Shown here one piece after another: positions 12,693-24,225 of a stretch of 64,000 bases of DNA. Where the stretch lies: contig NC_086382.1 of the NCBI RefSeq assembly GCF_036588685.1, positions 70,653,999 through 70,717,998 on the forward strand. The letters are read 5' to 3'. The notes under the pieces are model-generated. The model worked only from the letters and a program-made list of their open reading frames with translations, was not told the DNA's origin and ran no database searches. Source of the DNA: Mytilus trossulus. Taxonomy: Eukaryota > Mollusca > Bivalvia > Mytilida > Mytilidae. A program made the position numbers and the translations under genes. Position 1 is the stretch's first letter. Every line of letters starts with the position of its first letter.

Positions 12693-14434
12693 GGTGAAAT
12701 CTGTAAATATAGAATTTATACTCTGGCAACTTCCCTAAATTATTTGATGGTGTCAACTTGTCAAATAGCATGAAACTAAAGGATTTAAACTTTTATTTTA
12801 TAGAATTTCTGCAAAAATAACCAATTTTGGCATTTTATGGTCAAAATAGGCATTTTATAACTTTTTCAATATTGATGCATAAATGGCATCCTGACTTTCT
12901 ATCTGGCAGGTTTTCATGTGTCAATATTTGTGTTTCTATGCCTTTATCTACTTCTTTTACTTATTTATGAACTCTGAATCTACAGAAAAGAAGTTTATCT
13001 CAGACAAAATGTGCAAAATGTGTTATATAAATGACCCTTGTCTAACGCCTTGTTTGGATGAAGTCAATAGTGGGGAGCTTGGTACATAAAATTTGATGTC
13101 CATATTGAAGACCTCTCTAAATTTGTATCAAATGCACTTTACAATGTCTATTGTACCTGTTCCATTTCACATACTATCTTTCTTTTCTTCTGTAGGATAG
13201 CAAGTGGTTTAAATATAAGCCTGTTGAGAATAAATTGCATGCAAGTTTTTCCCTAAAAAGGCAAAAATCTTTGTATCAGCCCATACTGCTTGTAAGAAAA
13301 GTTAATTGCAAGAGTCTTTTTGTGCTCAGATTTGTTGTATCATGTCACATGAGTATAGAAATGATAAAAAAGACACAAATTTTTATTTCTTATAGTCTCA
13401 ATATGCATTTTTTAATGTAAATATGTGGCACGGCCTAAATTGACCCTAAATTTTTTCCACTCTTAGTTGGCCCATGACCCTTTTAAACTAATATGATATG
13501 TTATTTGTAACTTTTCTTTCCATTTAAAGTACTTTCAATACATATGTAAGGATTATTTATAACCAAAAAGCTTCACAAATTTAAAATTGGTGGAAAAAAT
13601 TACATCTTCATGTAAGGCCCCCCTTCATTGAAAAACCTCAATTTTTAGGCGCAGGCTCATATAAATTTGACTTTTGAATAATTATGACAAGTCTTATAAA
13701 TCAAATGAGTACTCTATTGCTTTAAGTATATGATAAGTTATATATTAAGTCATTTAAAAAGTATTTTTTTGCAATATTTGAATTTTTAAAGCCCCAAATG
13801 TTGATAGTTGAAATTTTTCAATTTAAAGTCAAAATTTTACACGCAAAGAGGAGTATAGAATTTTATTTAATGTCTATAATATACATCCTATTGTCATGAA
13901 ACTTTGTAAGCAGTGTTATAATTCATTAAGCTTTGGTCATACCAAGTCTTTTTAAGATTTGTCAACTCTTTCTACCCTATTAGGTCCGAGACCACCATTG
14001 TCGTCCCTTGATTTTCGTTGTTCACAAATATAGTCCCTAGTGTTGACAGTGGGTTACTTGCCATTAATTTTTATACCTCTTCCAAATTTATTTCTTCATG
14101 TTTAATGCCTCAAATTGCAAGTAGGGGGATAAAATTACACTGTAAAAAAATTTGGGTCCAGAATTTTAAAGGAAAGTAGTAATTTGGTCCAGCTGAAAAA
14201 GGTTGAAAATGAGCACTTCGGAAGCTGTCAAAAGATTTCAAGACGCCCTAAACATAAAATTGTCCATATTTTGAGTTAGAGGCGATGAAGTTTTCTATAA
14301 TTTTGATATAATTTGTCCCAAAAGTAGTACAACACACTGTAAAAGTTTCTTTGAGAAAGCGCAGGTGGGATTTTTTTTATTTTCATTTATGTTCTAAAAG
14401 AAATGCACTACGAATTAATTGTGTTCTCGGACCT
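12237..14434. mobile_element. 2.2 kb element bounded by 456-bp direct repeats
   Basis: Segments 12237-12692 and 13983-14438 are each 456 bp and differ at one base by my reading. Each repeat starts GGTCCGAGA and ends TCTCGGACC, so each has short inverted termini, as LTRs do. The 1.29 kb between them has no meaningful open frame. AAGAT directly precedes the left copy and follows the CCT of the right copy, a possible 5-bp target duplication. This fits a non-autonomous LTR-type element (LARD/TRIM-like), though the ends are not TG/CA and no clear primer-binding site or polypurine tract is visible. The alternative is two copies of a MITE with duplicated flanks. The near identity of the repeats suggests a recent insertion or conversion. 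Confidence 0.6.
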
Positions 14435-14438
14435 AAGA
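13983..14438 (+). repeat. Right 456-bp terminal direct repeat
   Basis: Same length and orientation as the left copy. Its left edge is preceded by CTATTA, which extends the inverted match with its own right end to TTAGGTCCGAGA / TCTCGGACCTAA. Confidence 0.85.
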
Positions 14439-14891
14439 TGGATCATTTTCTAATACATGTATTAATATATGTTAATTTATGAAAATCACTTCAGTACAAC
14501 TATAATCACCAGAATCAGGTAATCTATAAATAATTGCACTTAATAAATATTTAAATATACTAAAGTGGCTGTAAATGGTAGAAAGAATCTATAAATATTG
14601 TCATTTAATGCTGTCCTCTAACAAACTATATTATTCTACATTCCTACTACAAATCCTGACACACTTGCATTATTACTTCAATTTCTCCTTAAAATATACC
14701 ATAAAAATTTATTCAAAATCCATGTGAATGTGTTTTTAATCTATTATTGATTGAAATTGAATATTTATTTCATAACAAGACCATAACCTGGAGAAATGGA
14801 GAGCATGCAGTCAATATTATACTCATATTACATAAATTTACATTATTTTGAAATATTCTGTCCAGAGTATAAACTACAGGGAGCCTTTAAC

Positions 14892-15147
14892 AAGAATGTG
14901 TCCCTTTAATAGTACATGGATGCCTTATCCACATTATCATTTTCTATGTTCAGTGGATCTAAAGTGTAAAATCTCTAATTTGGCATTAAAATTAGAAAGA
15001 TCATATCATAAGGAACATGTATACTAAGTTTCAAGTTGATTGGACTTCAACTTCATCCAAAACTACCTCGGCCGTTAACTTTCAACTGAAGAGGGCCGGA
15101 CGAACGGACAAATCACAGACGAACAAACAGACAAACGACCAAACGAA
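14892..15147 (+). mobile_element. Pearl-like element, GAATGTGTCC family
   Basis: Starts AAGAATGTGTCC, contains one core with AAATTAGAAAGATCATATCA and AAGTTTCAAGTTGATTGGAC, and ends in a degenerate GGACGAACGGAC / CAGACGAACAAACAGAC tract. It has the same plan as 50648-51130 but lacks the closing GGTGGGGCATAA arm. It runs straight into the next element. Confidence 0.65.
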
Positions 15148-15149
15148 CC

Positions 15150-15969
15150 GTGAAAAAGAGGTTAAAGTCAAATAAAACCTAGGTAAATGACATATAGATC
15201 ATAAAATATTTCCATATACCAAATATAGTTGACCTATTGCAATTAGTATTAGAAAAAAAGACCAACAGAGTCAAAAACTTAACTTTGACCACTGAATCAT
15301 GGAAATGAGGTCAAGGTTAGATGACACCTGCCAGCCAGACATGTACACCTTACAATCATTTCATACACCAAATATAGTAGACCTATTGCATACATACAGT
15401 CTAAAAGAAAAACAGACCAAAACACAAAAACTTAACTATAACCACTGAACCATGAAAATGAGGTCGAGGTCAAATGAAAACTGTCTGACGATGACACCTT
15501 CCAGTTGGACATATAGACCTTAAAATACTTTCATACACCGAATATACAAGACCTATTACTTATAGTATCTGAGATATGGACTTGACCACCAAAACTTAAC
15601 CTTGTTCACTGATCCATGAAATGAGGTCGAGGTCAAATGAAAACTGTCTGACGTGCATGAGGACCTTGCAAGGTATGCACATACCAAATACTAAGTTATC
15701 CTATTACTTATAATAAGAGAGAATTTAATTTTACAAAAATTTACTAACTTTTTTTCAAGTAGTCACTGAACCATAAAAAATGAGGTCAAGGACATTGGAC
15801 TTGTGACTAACGAAAATTTCTTAACATGAGGCATCCATATACAGTATGAAGCATCTAGGCCTTACACCTTATAAAATATAAACCTTTTGAGAAGTTAGCT
15901 AATGCCACTTCAGCCGGCGCCAGATCACTATCCCTATGTCGACCTCTTTGTCGCAGGCTCAACAAAAAA
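15150..15969 (+). mobile_element. Pearl-like element, AATGAGGTCAAGGTC core family
   Basis: Several degenerate core units of about 150-170 bp are marked by CCACTGAACCATGAAAATGA, GGTCAAGGTCAAATGA and CATACACCAAATATAGTAGA. The right end reads CTATGTCGAC, CTTTGTCG, then CAGGCTCAACAAAAA, close to the GGCTCGACAAAAA end of the elements at 16455 and 31860. An isolated core fragment lies at about 19567-19680. Non-coding. Confidence 0.6.
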
Positions 15970-16175
15970 TAACCCTAATTTATTACAAAACAAATATGAC
16001 AACTGCTAAATTACTCAGGCTCCAGACTTTGAACAATTACATTAAATGTGGTGAAGTTAACATCATTTCAACTTTGTTAAAGATAAATAAATGGGAAATA
16101 AGTCTATGGGACACAGATGCATCTATTTAAAATTTGGTTGAGGCTATAACTTAAGCAAGGGAATAGAACCAAAAC

Positions 16176-16454
16176 AAGAATGTGTCCATACTATGGACTC
16201 CATAGTACATGAATGCCCCACTCACACTATCATTTTCGATGTTCAGTGGACCGTGAAATTGGGGTCAAAACTTTAATTTGGAATTAAAATTAGAAAGATC
16301 ATATTATAAGAAATATGTGTACTAAGTTTCAAGCTGATTTAACTTCATCAAAAACTACCTTGACCAAAAACTTTAACCTGAACTTCGCACTATCATTTTC
16401 TATGTTCAGTGGACCATGAAATTGGGGTCAAAACTATAATTTGGCAGTAAAATT
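16176..16454 (+). mobile_element. Pearl-like element (left part), interrupted by an insertion
   Basis: Another AAGAATGTGTCC-type element with two core units. It stops in the word GGCAGTAAAATT and resumes at 17518 with TTAGAAAGATCATATCATG. The intact word in sister copies is TTAAAATTAGAAAGATC, so the intervening 1.06 kb is an insertion. Confidence 0.75.
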
Positions 16455-17517
16455 TGTAAGGGTTCCGCGGAACCCGGTGTCTCGCCTACTATTGCTGTAA
16501 ATCGCAGGCTCAACAAAAATGAGGAAAAAAATCAATAAAAATATTCCTCTTGATACTATCTTTTGATTGTAAAAAGCTTCTGTCCAAATTTGGTAAAAAT
16601 CTAGGATAGTTATTGAATCTAATAAATGTTTTGAAAACTTTAACTGCAGACTGTATGTAATGTTAACTGAAAGAAAATCTAAGTCCAGTTAAAAGTAAAA
16701 TACAGAAAAAATGGAGTTATCTTTATACAAAATTTACTTCTGGAAACTATCTTATGATTAATAATAAGCTTCTGTCCAAGTATGGTACAAACCCAGGATA
16801 GTAAAAGAAAGTTATTAAAATTTTAAAAACTTTAACCACAGAGTGAATGTAATGTTTCCTTGCAGAAAAACTAAGTCCATTTATAAGAAAAATACGGAAA
16901 AAATGGAATTTTATTTTTACAAAATTTACTTCTGGATACTATCTTATGATCATAAACAAGCTTCTGTCCAAGTTTGGTACAAACCTAGGATAGTTTAAGA
17001 AAGTTATTAAAATTCTAAAAACTTGAACCACAGAGTGAATGTAATGTTTCTCGCAGAAAAACTAAGTCAATTTAAAAGTAAAATACGGAAAAAATGGAAT
17101 TTTATTTTTACAAAATTTACTTCTGGATACTATCTTATGATCATAAACAAGCTTCTGTCCAAGTTTGGTACAAACAAAGGATAGTTTAAGAAAGTTATTA
17201 AAATTCAAAAAACTTTAACCACCGAGTGAATGCAATGTTTCCCCGCAGAAAAACTAAGTCCATTTATAAGTAAAATACAGAAAAAATGGAATTTTAATTT
17301 TACAAAATTTACTTCTGTATACTATCATATGATCATAAACAAGCTTCTGTCCAAGTGTGGTAGAAATCCAGTATAGTTTAAGAAAGTTATTAAAATTTTA
17401 AAAACTTTAACCACAGAGTGAATATTTGTGGACGCTGCCGACGACGACGACGACGACGACGGAAAGTAGGATCGCTTAGTCTCGCTTTTTCGACTAAAGT
17501 CGAAGGCTCGACAAAAA
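16455..17517 (+). mobile_element. Palindrome-headed pearl-like element (copy 1), nested insertion
   Basis: The element opens with TGTAA and a perfect 16-bp palindrome GGGTTCCGCGGAACCC at 16460-16475, then CGCAGGCTCAACAAAAATGA. Five core monomers of about 190 bp follow, each with AAGCTTCTGTCCAAGTTTGG and a TTTAACCACAGAGTGAATG-type word. After them come a GAC trinucleotide run near 17438-17461 and a right end with the small hairpin GTCGA-AGGC-TCGAC followed by AAAAA. The layout (short arm, tandem core, simple-sequence tract, terminal hairpin) is that of pearl elements, which are regarded as non-autonomous Helitron relatives. The flanking interrupted element defines its ends to within 1-2 bases. 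Confidence 0.75.
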
Positions 17518-17657
17518 TTAGAAAGATCATATCATGTGGAACATGTGTACTAAGTGTCAAGTTGATTGGACTTCAACTTCTTCAAAAACTACCTTGACCA
17601 AAAAGTTTAACCTGAAGCGAACAGACGCACGGACGCACAGATGGACAGGCATAATTA
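17518..17657 (+). mobile_element. Pearl-like element (right part), continuing from 16454
   Basis: Continues the interrupted element with TTAGAAAGATCATATCATG, AAGTTGATTGGACTTCAACT and AAAACTACCTTGACCAAAAA, then a GACGCACGGACGCACAGATGG tract that is the decayed simple-sequence block. Confidence 0.7.
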
Positions 17658-18297
17658 TAAAACTTAGAAAGCGACTTCACCAAAATTCAAACTTGATCTG
17701 TATAATACTATATCACTCTCATTTATTATAATCATTAAAACAATTTATATCTCAATAGACACTTTAAATTTGTTTTTGTATATTAAAATCAAAATTATAC
17801 AAATACATGAAAAAATGTTTGCTTACACAACTGTATCAGGATTCCAACGTAATAATCATAAATTCTATCCTTGCTTTAAAATATTTAAACAGCAAGAGAA
17901 TTCACTGTAACTGAATGCTAAACATTGTCAAATGCTAAGTCACTTACCTGTAAGGTATGCCTGAATTATTTAAACATGAAAATTATTCTATTGTATTCCA
18001 AAGTGCCATCTTAATATTAAGGGTTTTGACGTAAAAAAATATATAATCAAGCACGTTATTTTGGGTTTCATAAAGGAAGCAGATTTGTAATTAATTAACC
18101 AGTAGGTGCAGTATGTTTATTGATTATATCTATCCTTATTTTCAATAACATTTAATTAGGCCTTGTATACAGAAACATCTAAGGTTCAACAAACCATCAG
18201 ATAGGTAAGAAGAACTGTCTTCATCAATTGGCCACATGCTATATGTTTTGTGTCCTTAATATCAATGGAAATCTGTTTTCAATGAATTTCAATGGTG
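17658..18297. other. Non-coding AT-rich stretch
   Basis: No gene or clear repeat seen. Confidence 0.4.
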
Positions 18298-18441
18298 TAA
18301 AATGGAAATAAAATACTTTTAATTAAGTCATAACAAAATACATAAAATACTTTAAATTAAGTCATAACAAAATACATAAAATACTTTTAATTAAGTCATA
18401 ACAAAATACATAAAATACTTTTAATTAAGTCATAACAAAAA
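18298..18441 (+). repeat. About 35-bp tandem repeat, four copies
   Basis: The word AATACTTTTAATTAAGTCAT followed by AACAAAATACATAAA is repeated four times with one or two base changes. Minisatellite, non-coding. Confidence 0.8.
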
Positions 18442-18513
18442 ACATGTCAATTTTTACAAATTAAAAACCCCTCAATGAAGTTCCAATAGCAAATGTTTAA
18501 AATAATGCCTATG

Positions 18514-19117
18514 TAGAGTGGGGCGCCCATATTCATCGGGGACACACTTTCGCCGTTTAATGATTTTGAGGTGTAAAAACTTCAAAGGATGGCTGAAATG
18601 GAAGACATATACAGATAAATGATATTGCATAACAAATATGGTTATTTTTTAAAACTGAGACAAAATTGAGGCACCTACTGAAAAGGACCGAAAAACAGAC
18701 AACAATTTTCGGCCAATTTCCTGAAGAAAAAACATGAATTCAAAGAAGTATTTCTAAGTAATTCTTTCACTGACTGCCCTAAATTTCAGTTCTTAACACT
18801 ATTGAAAGGTCTGCTATTCATCTATAATGAAATTGATTTGATCAATGTTGTTTAAAGCTGTGGTTATTTGGTTTTAAATAGATGTGTAAAAACGGCGAAT
18901 ATGTCTCCCATTTAAAAAAAAATCAGGAAATCTCGAACACCCTTTAATCTAACTTTTCAGATGATTATATTCAAACAAACATGTTTTCAAGCTTAAGAAT
19001 ATTTTGCATTTGAAGTTATCTGTACATAGACAAGCAGTATACTTCAAAAACATTTAGACCTGAACATAAACTGTAGAAAACATGAAAAGATGGGGCGAAA
19101 ATGAGCACCCCACTCTA
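18514..19117. mobile_element. MITE with TAGAGTGGGG termini
   Basis: The left end TAGAGTGGGGCGCCCAT pairs with the right end ATGAGCACCCCACTCTA, an imperfect 17-bp terminal inverted repeat around about 570 bp. Inside, CTTTCGCCGTTT near 18548 is echoed in reverse by AAACGGCGAA near 18890. No coding capacity; the open frames across the right end are not gene-like. Confidence 0.65.
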
Positions 19118-19684
19118 ACAATTTTAAATTTAAGACAGCAATTTCTGGCCTTGTTGAACGATTTGTATCCCAAAAAGAGGCCAAAGATACCAGAGGAATA
19201 TTTAAACTTATAAGTTGAAAACAAACTGACAATGCCATGGTAAAAAAGAAAAACAACCAAAAGACAAAACAACAGTACACAAAGCACTAGAAAACCAAAG
19301 ACTGAGCAACATCAACCAAAAATAACTTTGGTGAAATTTTTACAAACTATAAGTGGAAATATAAAACTGTCTCAAGTCCATGAATCTTTATACTAAGAGC
19401 TCATTTATTACCATTCTTTCTCCTCTTATTCAATATATGCATACAAATCAACTAGAGAGCATTATCACTGAAATGTCTGGCCTTCTGTACTAATCTTTGA
19501 TATTATGTTGACAGTCCTAAATATAAAGCTTTGTTACAACTGTCACATAAACTTAACATTAACCAAGAAAACTAAACATTGAAAACATGAAAATGAGGTC
19601 ACGGTCAGATGAACCATGCCCACCCCATCCCACTCACATGACAATTTCTTGATGTCCATTTATTCAATATAACTATAATAAACA
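19118..19684. other. Non-coding, with a core fragment of a pearl-like family
   Basis: No gene. Positions about 19567-19680 carry CATGAAAATGAGGTCACGGTC, a fragment of the core found at 15150-15969. Confidence 0.45.
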
Positions 19685-20726
19685 GCTGTGCCATGAGCGC
19701 ATGATACGCCCGACGTCTTGTGTGGAAGTTTTATGCAATAATCATAAATAGTTTCTGAGAAAGTTTTAAGCAATAACCATATATTGTTTTTGAGATATGG
19801 CGGGACATGTGAAACCCCCAACCCTGTTTATTTTTTCCAAAAAAACTAAATATCACTAAAATTAAATTTTGAATCAAAACCAAAAAGTATACAGATCTTT
19901 AGATTAATATAACAAAGAAGTGTGTAAAGTTTTAAGCAATAATCATAAATTATTTTTGAGATACGGAGCGACATGTAAAATAAACCTCCCCTGTTTAACA
20001 AAATACTCAATAACTCCAAAATAAAGTTTTAAATCATCACCAAAAAGTATACAGATCTTTAGATTAATATAACAAAGAAGTGTGTAAAGTTTTAAGCAAT
20101 AATCATAAATTGTTTTTCAGATACGGCACAACATGTACAAAAAACCTCTCCCTTTTTTACAAAATACACAATAACTCAAAAATTAAATTTTGAATCATCA
20201 CCAAAAAGTATACAGATCTTCAGATTAATATAACAAAGACATGTGTAAAGTTTTAAGCAATAATCAGAAATCGTTTTTGAGATATGGTGCGACATGTAAA
20301 AAACCCCTCCCCCTTTTTTACAAAATACTCAATAACTCAAAAATAAAATTTTGAATCATCACCAAAAAGTATACAGATATTAAGATTAATATAACTAAGA
20401 AGTGTTTAAAGTTTTAAGCCATAATCAAGAATCGTTTTTGAGATACGGTGCGACATGTGAAAAAAACACACCCCTTTTTTAGTTACAAAGTGCTGTAACT
20501 CAAAAAGTTTTAATCTTATTTTCACCAAAAAGTATAAAGATCATTTGACCATCATAAGAAACAACTATGTCAAGTTTCATGAAATTTGGAAAAGTTGTTC
20601 TCAAGTTACAGTGTGACATGTTTACGCCGGACAGACGGACGGACGGACACACGGACGGACACACGGACGGACACCAGACATTTGTATACCATAATACGTC
20701 CCGTCAAAATTTTGACGGGCATATAA
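19685..20726 (+). mobile_element. Pearl-like element with ACGG tract and terminal 20-bp palindrome
   Basis: The left arm reads GTGCCATGAGCGCATGATAC. Five core monomers of about 160-170 bp follow, each with GTTTTAAGCAATAATCATAA, GAGATACGG-CGACATGT and ACCAAAAAGTATACAGATCT. Then comes the tract GACGGACGGACGGACACACGG (about 20627-20680). The right end carries the perfect palindrome CCCGTCAAAATTTTGACGGG at 20700-20719. Tandem ~160-bp cores followed by an ACGG tetranucleotide block and a short arm is the published description of bivalve pearl elements. Confidence 0.8.
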
Positions 20727-22105
20727 AAATCAGAAACCAAATATGTAACAGCTCAATGTGGTAACAATATCTTATATAAAAGTCCTTGAAAAAGAGCTTT
20801 AAAGTATGATGTTTAAGTAACCAGGATAGAAACCCATGTGGTAAAATGTCTTACACAAAAGTCCTAAGCCTGTGCTAAAGCTATAAAGTCCTGATAGTAT
20901 ATGATGTTTAGTTAAACAGCATAGAAATCCATGAACTAAGTGATAATTAATGTGTACTACTCCTTCTAAAATCAATAAGCCAACCATTAGAGATATTTAT
21001 TATTCATGTACCTTTTTGTAGCTGACACATATTAACAGACACAATACTACCATTTTATCTTAAACTTCTTAATAATTTCAAACATTCCAAAGAATTTTTT
21101 ATGGTCTGGAATGGTATGTTAATAACTAACGATTACGCTGAATTAGTTAAATTATAATTTTAAGTGATATTCCAATTGAATAATTATGTCAATGTGCTTT
21201 TTACATATTTAGCTCAATTGATAATCATGATTATAAAAACTTAAGTTCAACCCATTATTCTATGCCATCAAACAGACTTTATATTATAATAATATACAAA
21301 TTTCAAAGTTCAAAAGTAATATATAGGGTCAAAATGAGATATTTATGGAAATGTGTTAAAAAAAATCATGGGCATCATTTGTTTTGGGTTTAGATGATGA
21401 AATTTAGTCTATAATTGACAATTTGTGAAATAATGCAAAGTTTGCAATATATGTCCTTGACCTTTGACCTTCTCAGTCTGCACTGTCTCAGACTGGTACA
21501 TTTTTATTTGGACAAATTTTTTTTTTATTCAAAACTTTGTTTTGACCAACAAGGCAAATGTAAGAACAGTGGTCTTCTGAAGTGGTTGGAAAAGATTTTG
21601 GTGCAGACTGCCTTCTGTACCTAGGTTCATCATAATTCTCCCGAATTCCTTTACGTCACCTAAACTAAAAATCTGGAGTTATATATAGATGCAGTTTAAC
21701 TGTCTCAAACAATTATTTTAACTATTAAAAGTTCCTGGCTTCTTTGTATATCAATGGTATTAGTAATTTTAGCTTATTTTCAATGCTTTTAATTTAAACA
21801 CCTTCTATGTTAAGGGTTTATGAATATATAAAATTCAAACAAACTATATAACTTCCAGACAGGTTGAAGCAACCACAAATCAATCAATATATGTATATAA
21901 ATGATCAACCCTATTTTTATCAGTCTATATCCCTAAGGTATGCAAATCATGCAGGAAAATGAACAGTAACATTTACAGAAAACTCAACTGCATAATCGAT
22001 CACTAAAGACTGCAAAATACAACGAGAATGGTTTTATCAATAGGACATGACTGCAGTAACATTTTTTGATAAACAGACTTTATAAAGTAGATATTTTTCA
22101 ACACA
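20727..22105. other. Non-coding AT-rich stretch
   Basis: No supported gene. The open frame at 21415-21624 has no protein-like features. Confidence 0.4.
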
Positions 22106-22365
22106 GCCTTTTAGAAATAAAGAATATTTGAGCAATATTAAATTTAAGTCAATATTCTGTAAACTCTATGTACGCAACGCAATTACTTCTTATCAACCTT
22201 GCCTGAGAACCTTGCCTGAGAACCTTGCCTGAGAACCTTGCCTGAAAAGGTAGCTCCCTTAGAAATAATGAAAATTAGAGCAATATTTTAAGTCAATGTT
22301 CTGTCAACTCTATGTATGCAACGCAACTACTTCTTATCAACCTTGTCTGAGAACCTTGTCTATCA
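22106..22365 (+). repeat. About 145-bp tandem duplication with an internal 13-bp repeat
   Basis: The segment TTAGAAATAA...CTCTATGTACGCAACGCAAT...CTTATCAACCTTG occurs at about 22110 and again at about 22259. Between the copies CCTTGCCTGAGAA is repeated four times (22196-22250). Confidence 0.8.
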
Positions 22366-22633
22366 ATTGTGCATTTAAAAGACAATACACCTTATCACTT
22401 AACTTAGTCCATTACGGGTAAAACAGTCATTTAGACAACTTCCTGTTTGGGTCAATGGTTAAGCATCACAAAGGTCATCAGTAATGAGCTGAGGAAGAGA
22501 GAATTTAGAAAGCAACCATTAGCTAGGAAACTTTGATAGATTATGATCCACTATTTTTTCGAAATTAAAATTATAGTCAAAAAAATATTGTGTTTGAAGT
22601 ATTTACAATGGTTAAAACAGGTTTCATTAACTA

Positions 22634-23393
22634 AAGGCTCTAAAGAGCCTGTGTCGCTCACCTTGGTCTATGTGAATATTAAACAAAGGAAGCAGATGGA
22701 CTCATGAAAAATTGTGTTTTGGTGATGGTGATATGTTTGTACATCTTACTTTACTGAACAATCTTGCTGCTTACAATTATCACTATTTATAATGAACCCA
22801 GTAGTTTCTGTGGAAAATGTAACCGGTAGTAAAAAATTACAAATTTTATGAAAATTGCTAAAAATTGACTATAATTGACAATAACTCCTTAGGGGGTCAA
22901 TTGACCATTTTGTTCATGTTGACTTATTTGTAAATCTTACTTTGCTGAACATTTTTGCTGTTTACAGTTTAACTCTATCTAAAATAATATTCAAGATAAT
23001 AACCAAAAACAGCAAAATTTTCTTAAAATTACCAATCCAGGGACAGCAACCCAACAACGAATTCTCTGATTCATCTGAAAATTTCAGGGCAGATAGAACA
23101 TGACCTAATGAACAATTTAACACCATGTCGGATTTGCTCTAAATGCTTTGGTTTTTGAGTTATAAGCCAAAAACTGCATTTTACCCCTATGTTCTATTTT
23201 TAGCCATGGCGGCCATCTTGTTTGGTTTGGCGGGTCACGCCACACATTTTTTAAACTAGATACCCCAATGATAATTATGGCCAAGTTTGGTTTTATTTGG
23301 CCCAGTAGTTTCAGAGGAGAAGATTTTTGTAAAAGTTAACGACGACGGACGACGACGCCAGACGCCAAGTGAAGGGCCAAGTGAGCTAAAAAG
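22634..23393 (+). mobile_element. Pearl-like element headed by AGGCTCT-AA-AGAGCCT hairpin
   Basis: The left end has a 7-bp perfect stem (AGGCTCT / AGAGCCT) and then GTGTCGCTCACCTTGGTC. Two partial cores follow (TTTGTACATCTTACTTTACTG and TTTGTAAATCTTACTTTGCTG), then a unique-looking stretch including CCATGGCGGCCATCTTG, then ACGACGACGGACGACGACGCC, and the end GGGCCAAGTGAGCTAAAAAG. It recurs widely in mussel transcripts. Non-coding. Confidence 0.7.
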
Positions 23394-24044
23394 TATAATG
23401 CATAGTGAATTGTTTAAACAGGGTCCCAGATAGCTTCAACTGGATGAAAAAGTTGTGTAATTTTAGAACTTAAACCCAGAATGGAATAAAAAGTGATTAT
23501 GTGTATTCTTTCATCACAGTCTCAAAAAGGGCTAATACACTACTGTAATTATGAAAATCCACAAGGTGTCTAACAAATATACATTTGATGCACACAATGA
23601 ACAATTAGGATTAGCCATTTCCTATAATACAAAGGGCAACAACTCCTATTGTAGTCATCTAAAAATTTCTACAAATATGGCTCATTTGTAAATCTTTTCT
23701 TGCTGATCATTATTGCTATTAAAAGTGGTTATCTATCCAATCTAATTATAATTAGTTCTCCACACTTGTTTTCTCATTTTTGCTTGGTTGTTGATTATGT
23801 CACGCAACATATAAACAACAGAATGAAATTGAGGAGCAAGTGCTCTTTAAGCTATTAAATTAAAAGAAATTTTACTCCAAAATGTTCAACATTGGATGAT
23901 TTCATTTTATTTCGTCCAACTGCAAGTATGCAAGATCTAACAAATTATGTTTAACCCCACCATATTTTTGCACATATCCAAATCCAGAGGAGCCTCAGAC
24001 CTATATAAAAGTCTTGTATGCTTTTTTAATTTAGTTCATTTATA
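23394..24044. other. Non-coding AT-rich stretch
   Basis: No gene or clear repeat seen. Confidence 0.4.
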
Positions 24045-24225
24045 TAGTTTTTTTTAGTTTAGGATGTATGACATCCATTTTCACTATACATAGTACACAC
24101 TATCATTTAGGGGCCAGCTGAGGTCCACATCCAGGTGTAGAACTTGGGTTGTTTTCTGCTCTGTGTTGATTGGGTTGTTGTCTCTTTGAAACTGTCCCCA
24201 TTTCCATTTTCAATTTAATAAACAA
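24045..24225 (+). repeat. Dispersed mussel repeat, GGGGCCAGCTGAGG family
   Basis: Contains TAGGGGCCAGCTGAGGTCC, CCAGGTGTAG and the end GGGTTGTTGTCTCTTTGAAA followed by CTGTCCCCATTTCCATTTTC. These words mark a high-copy repeat in mussel genomes. One copy in this window; boundaries approximate. Confidence 0.65.
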
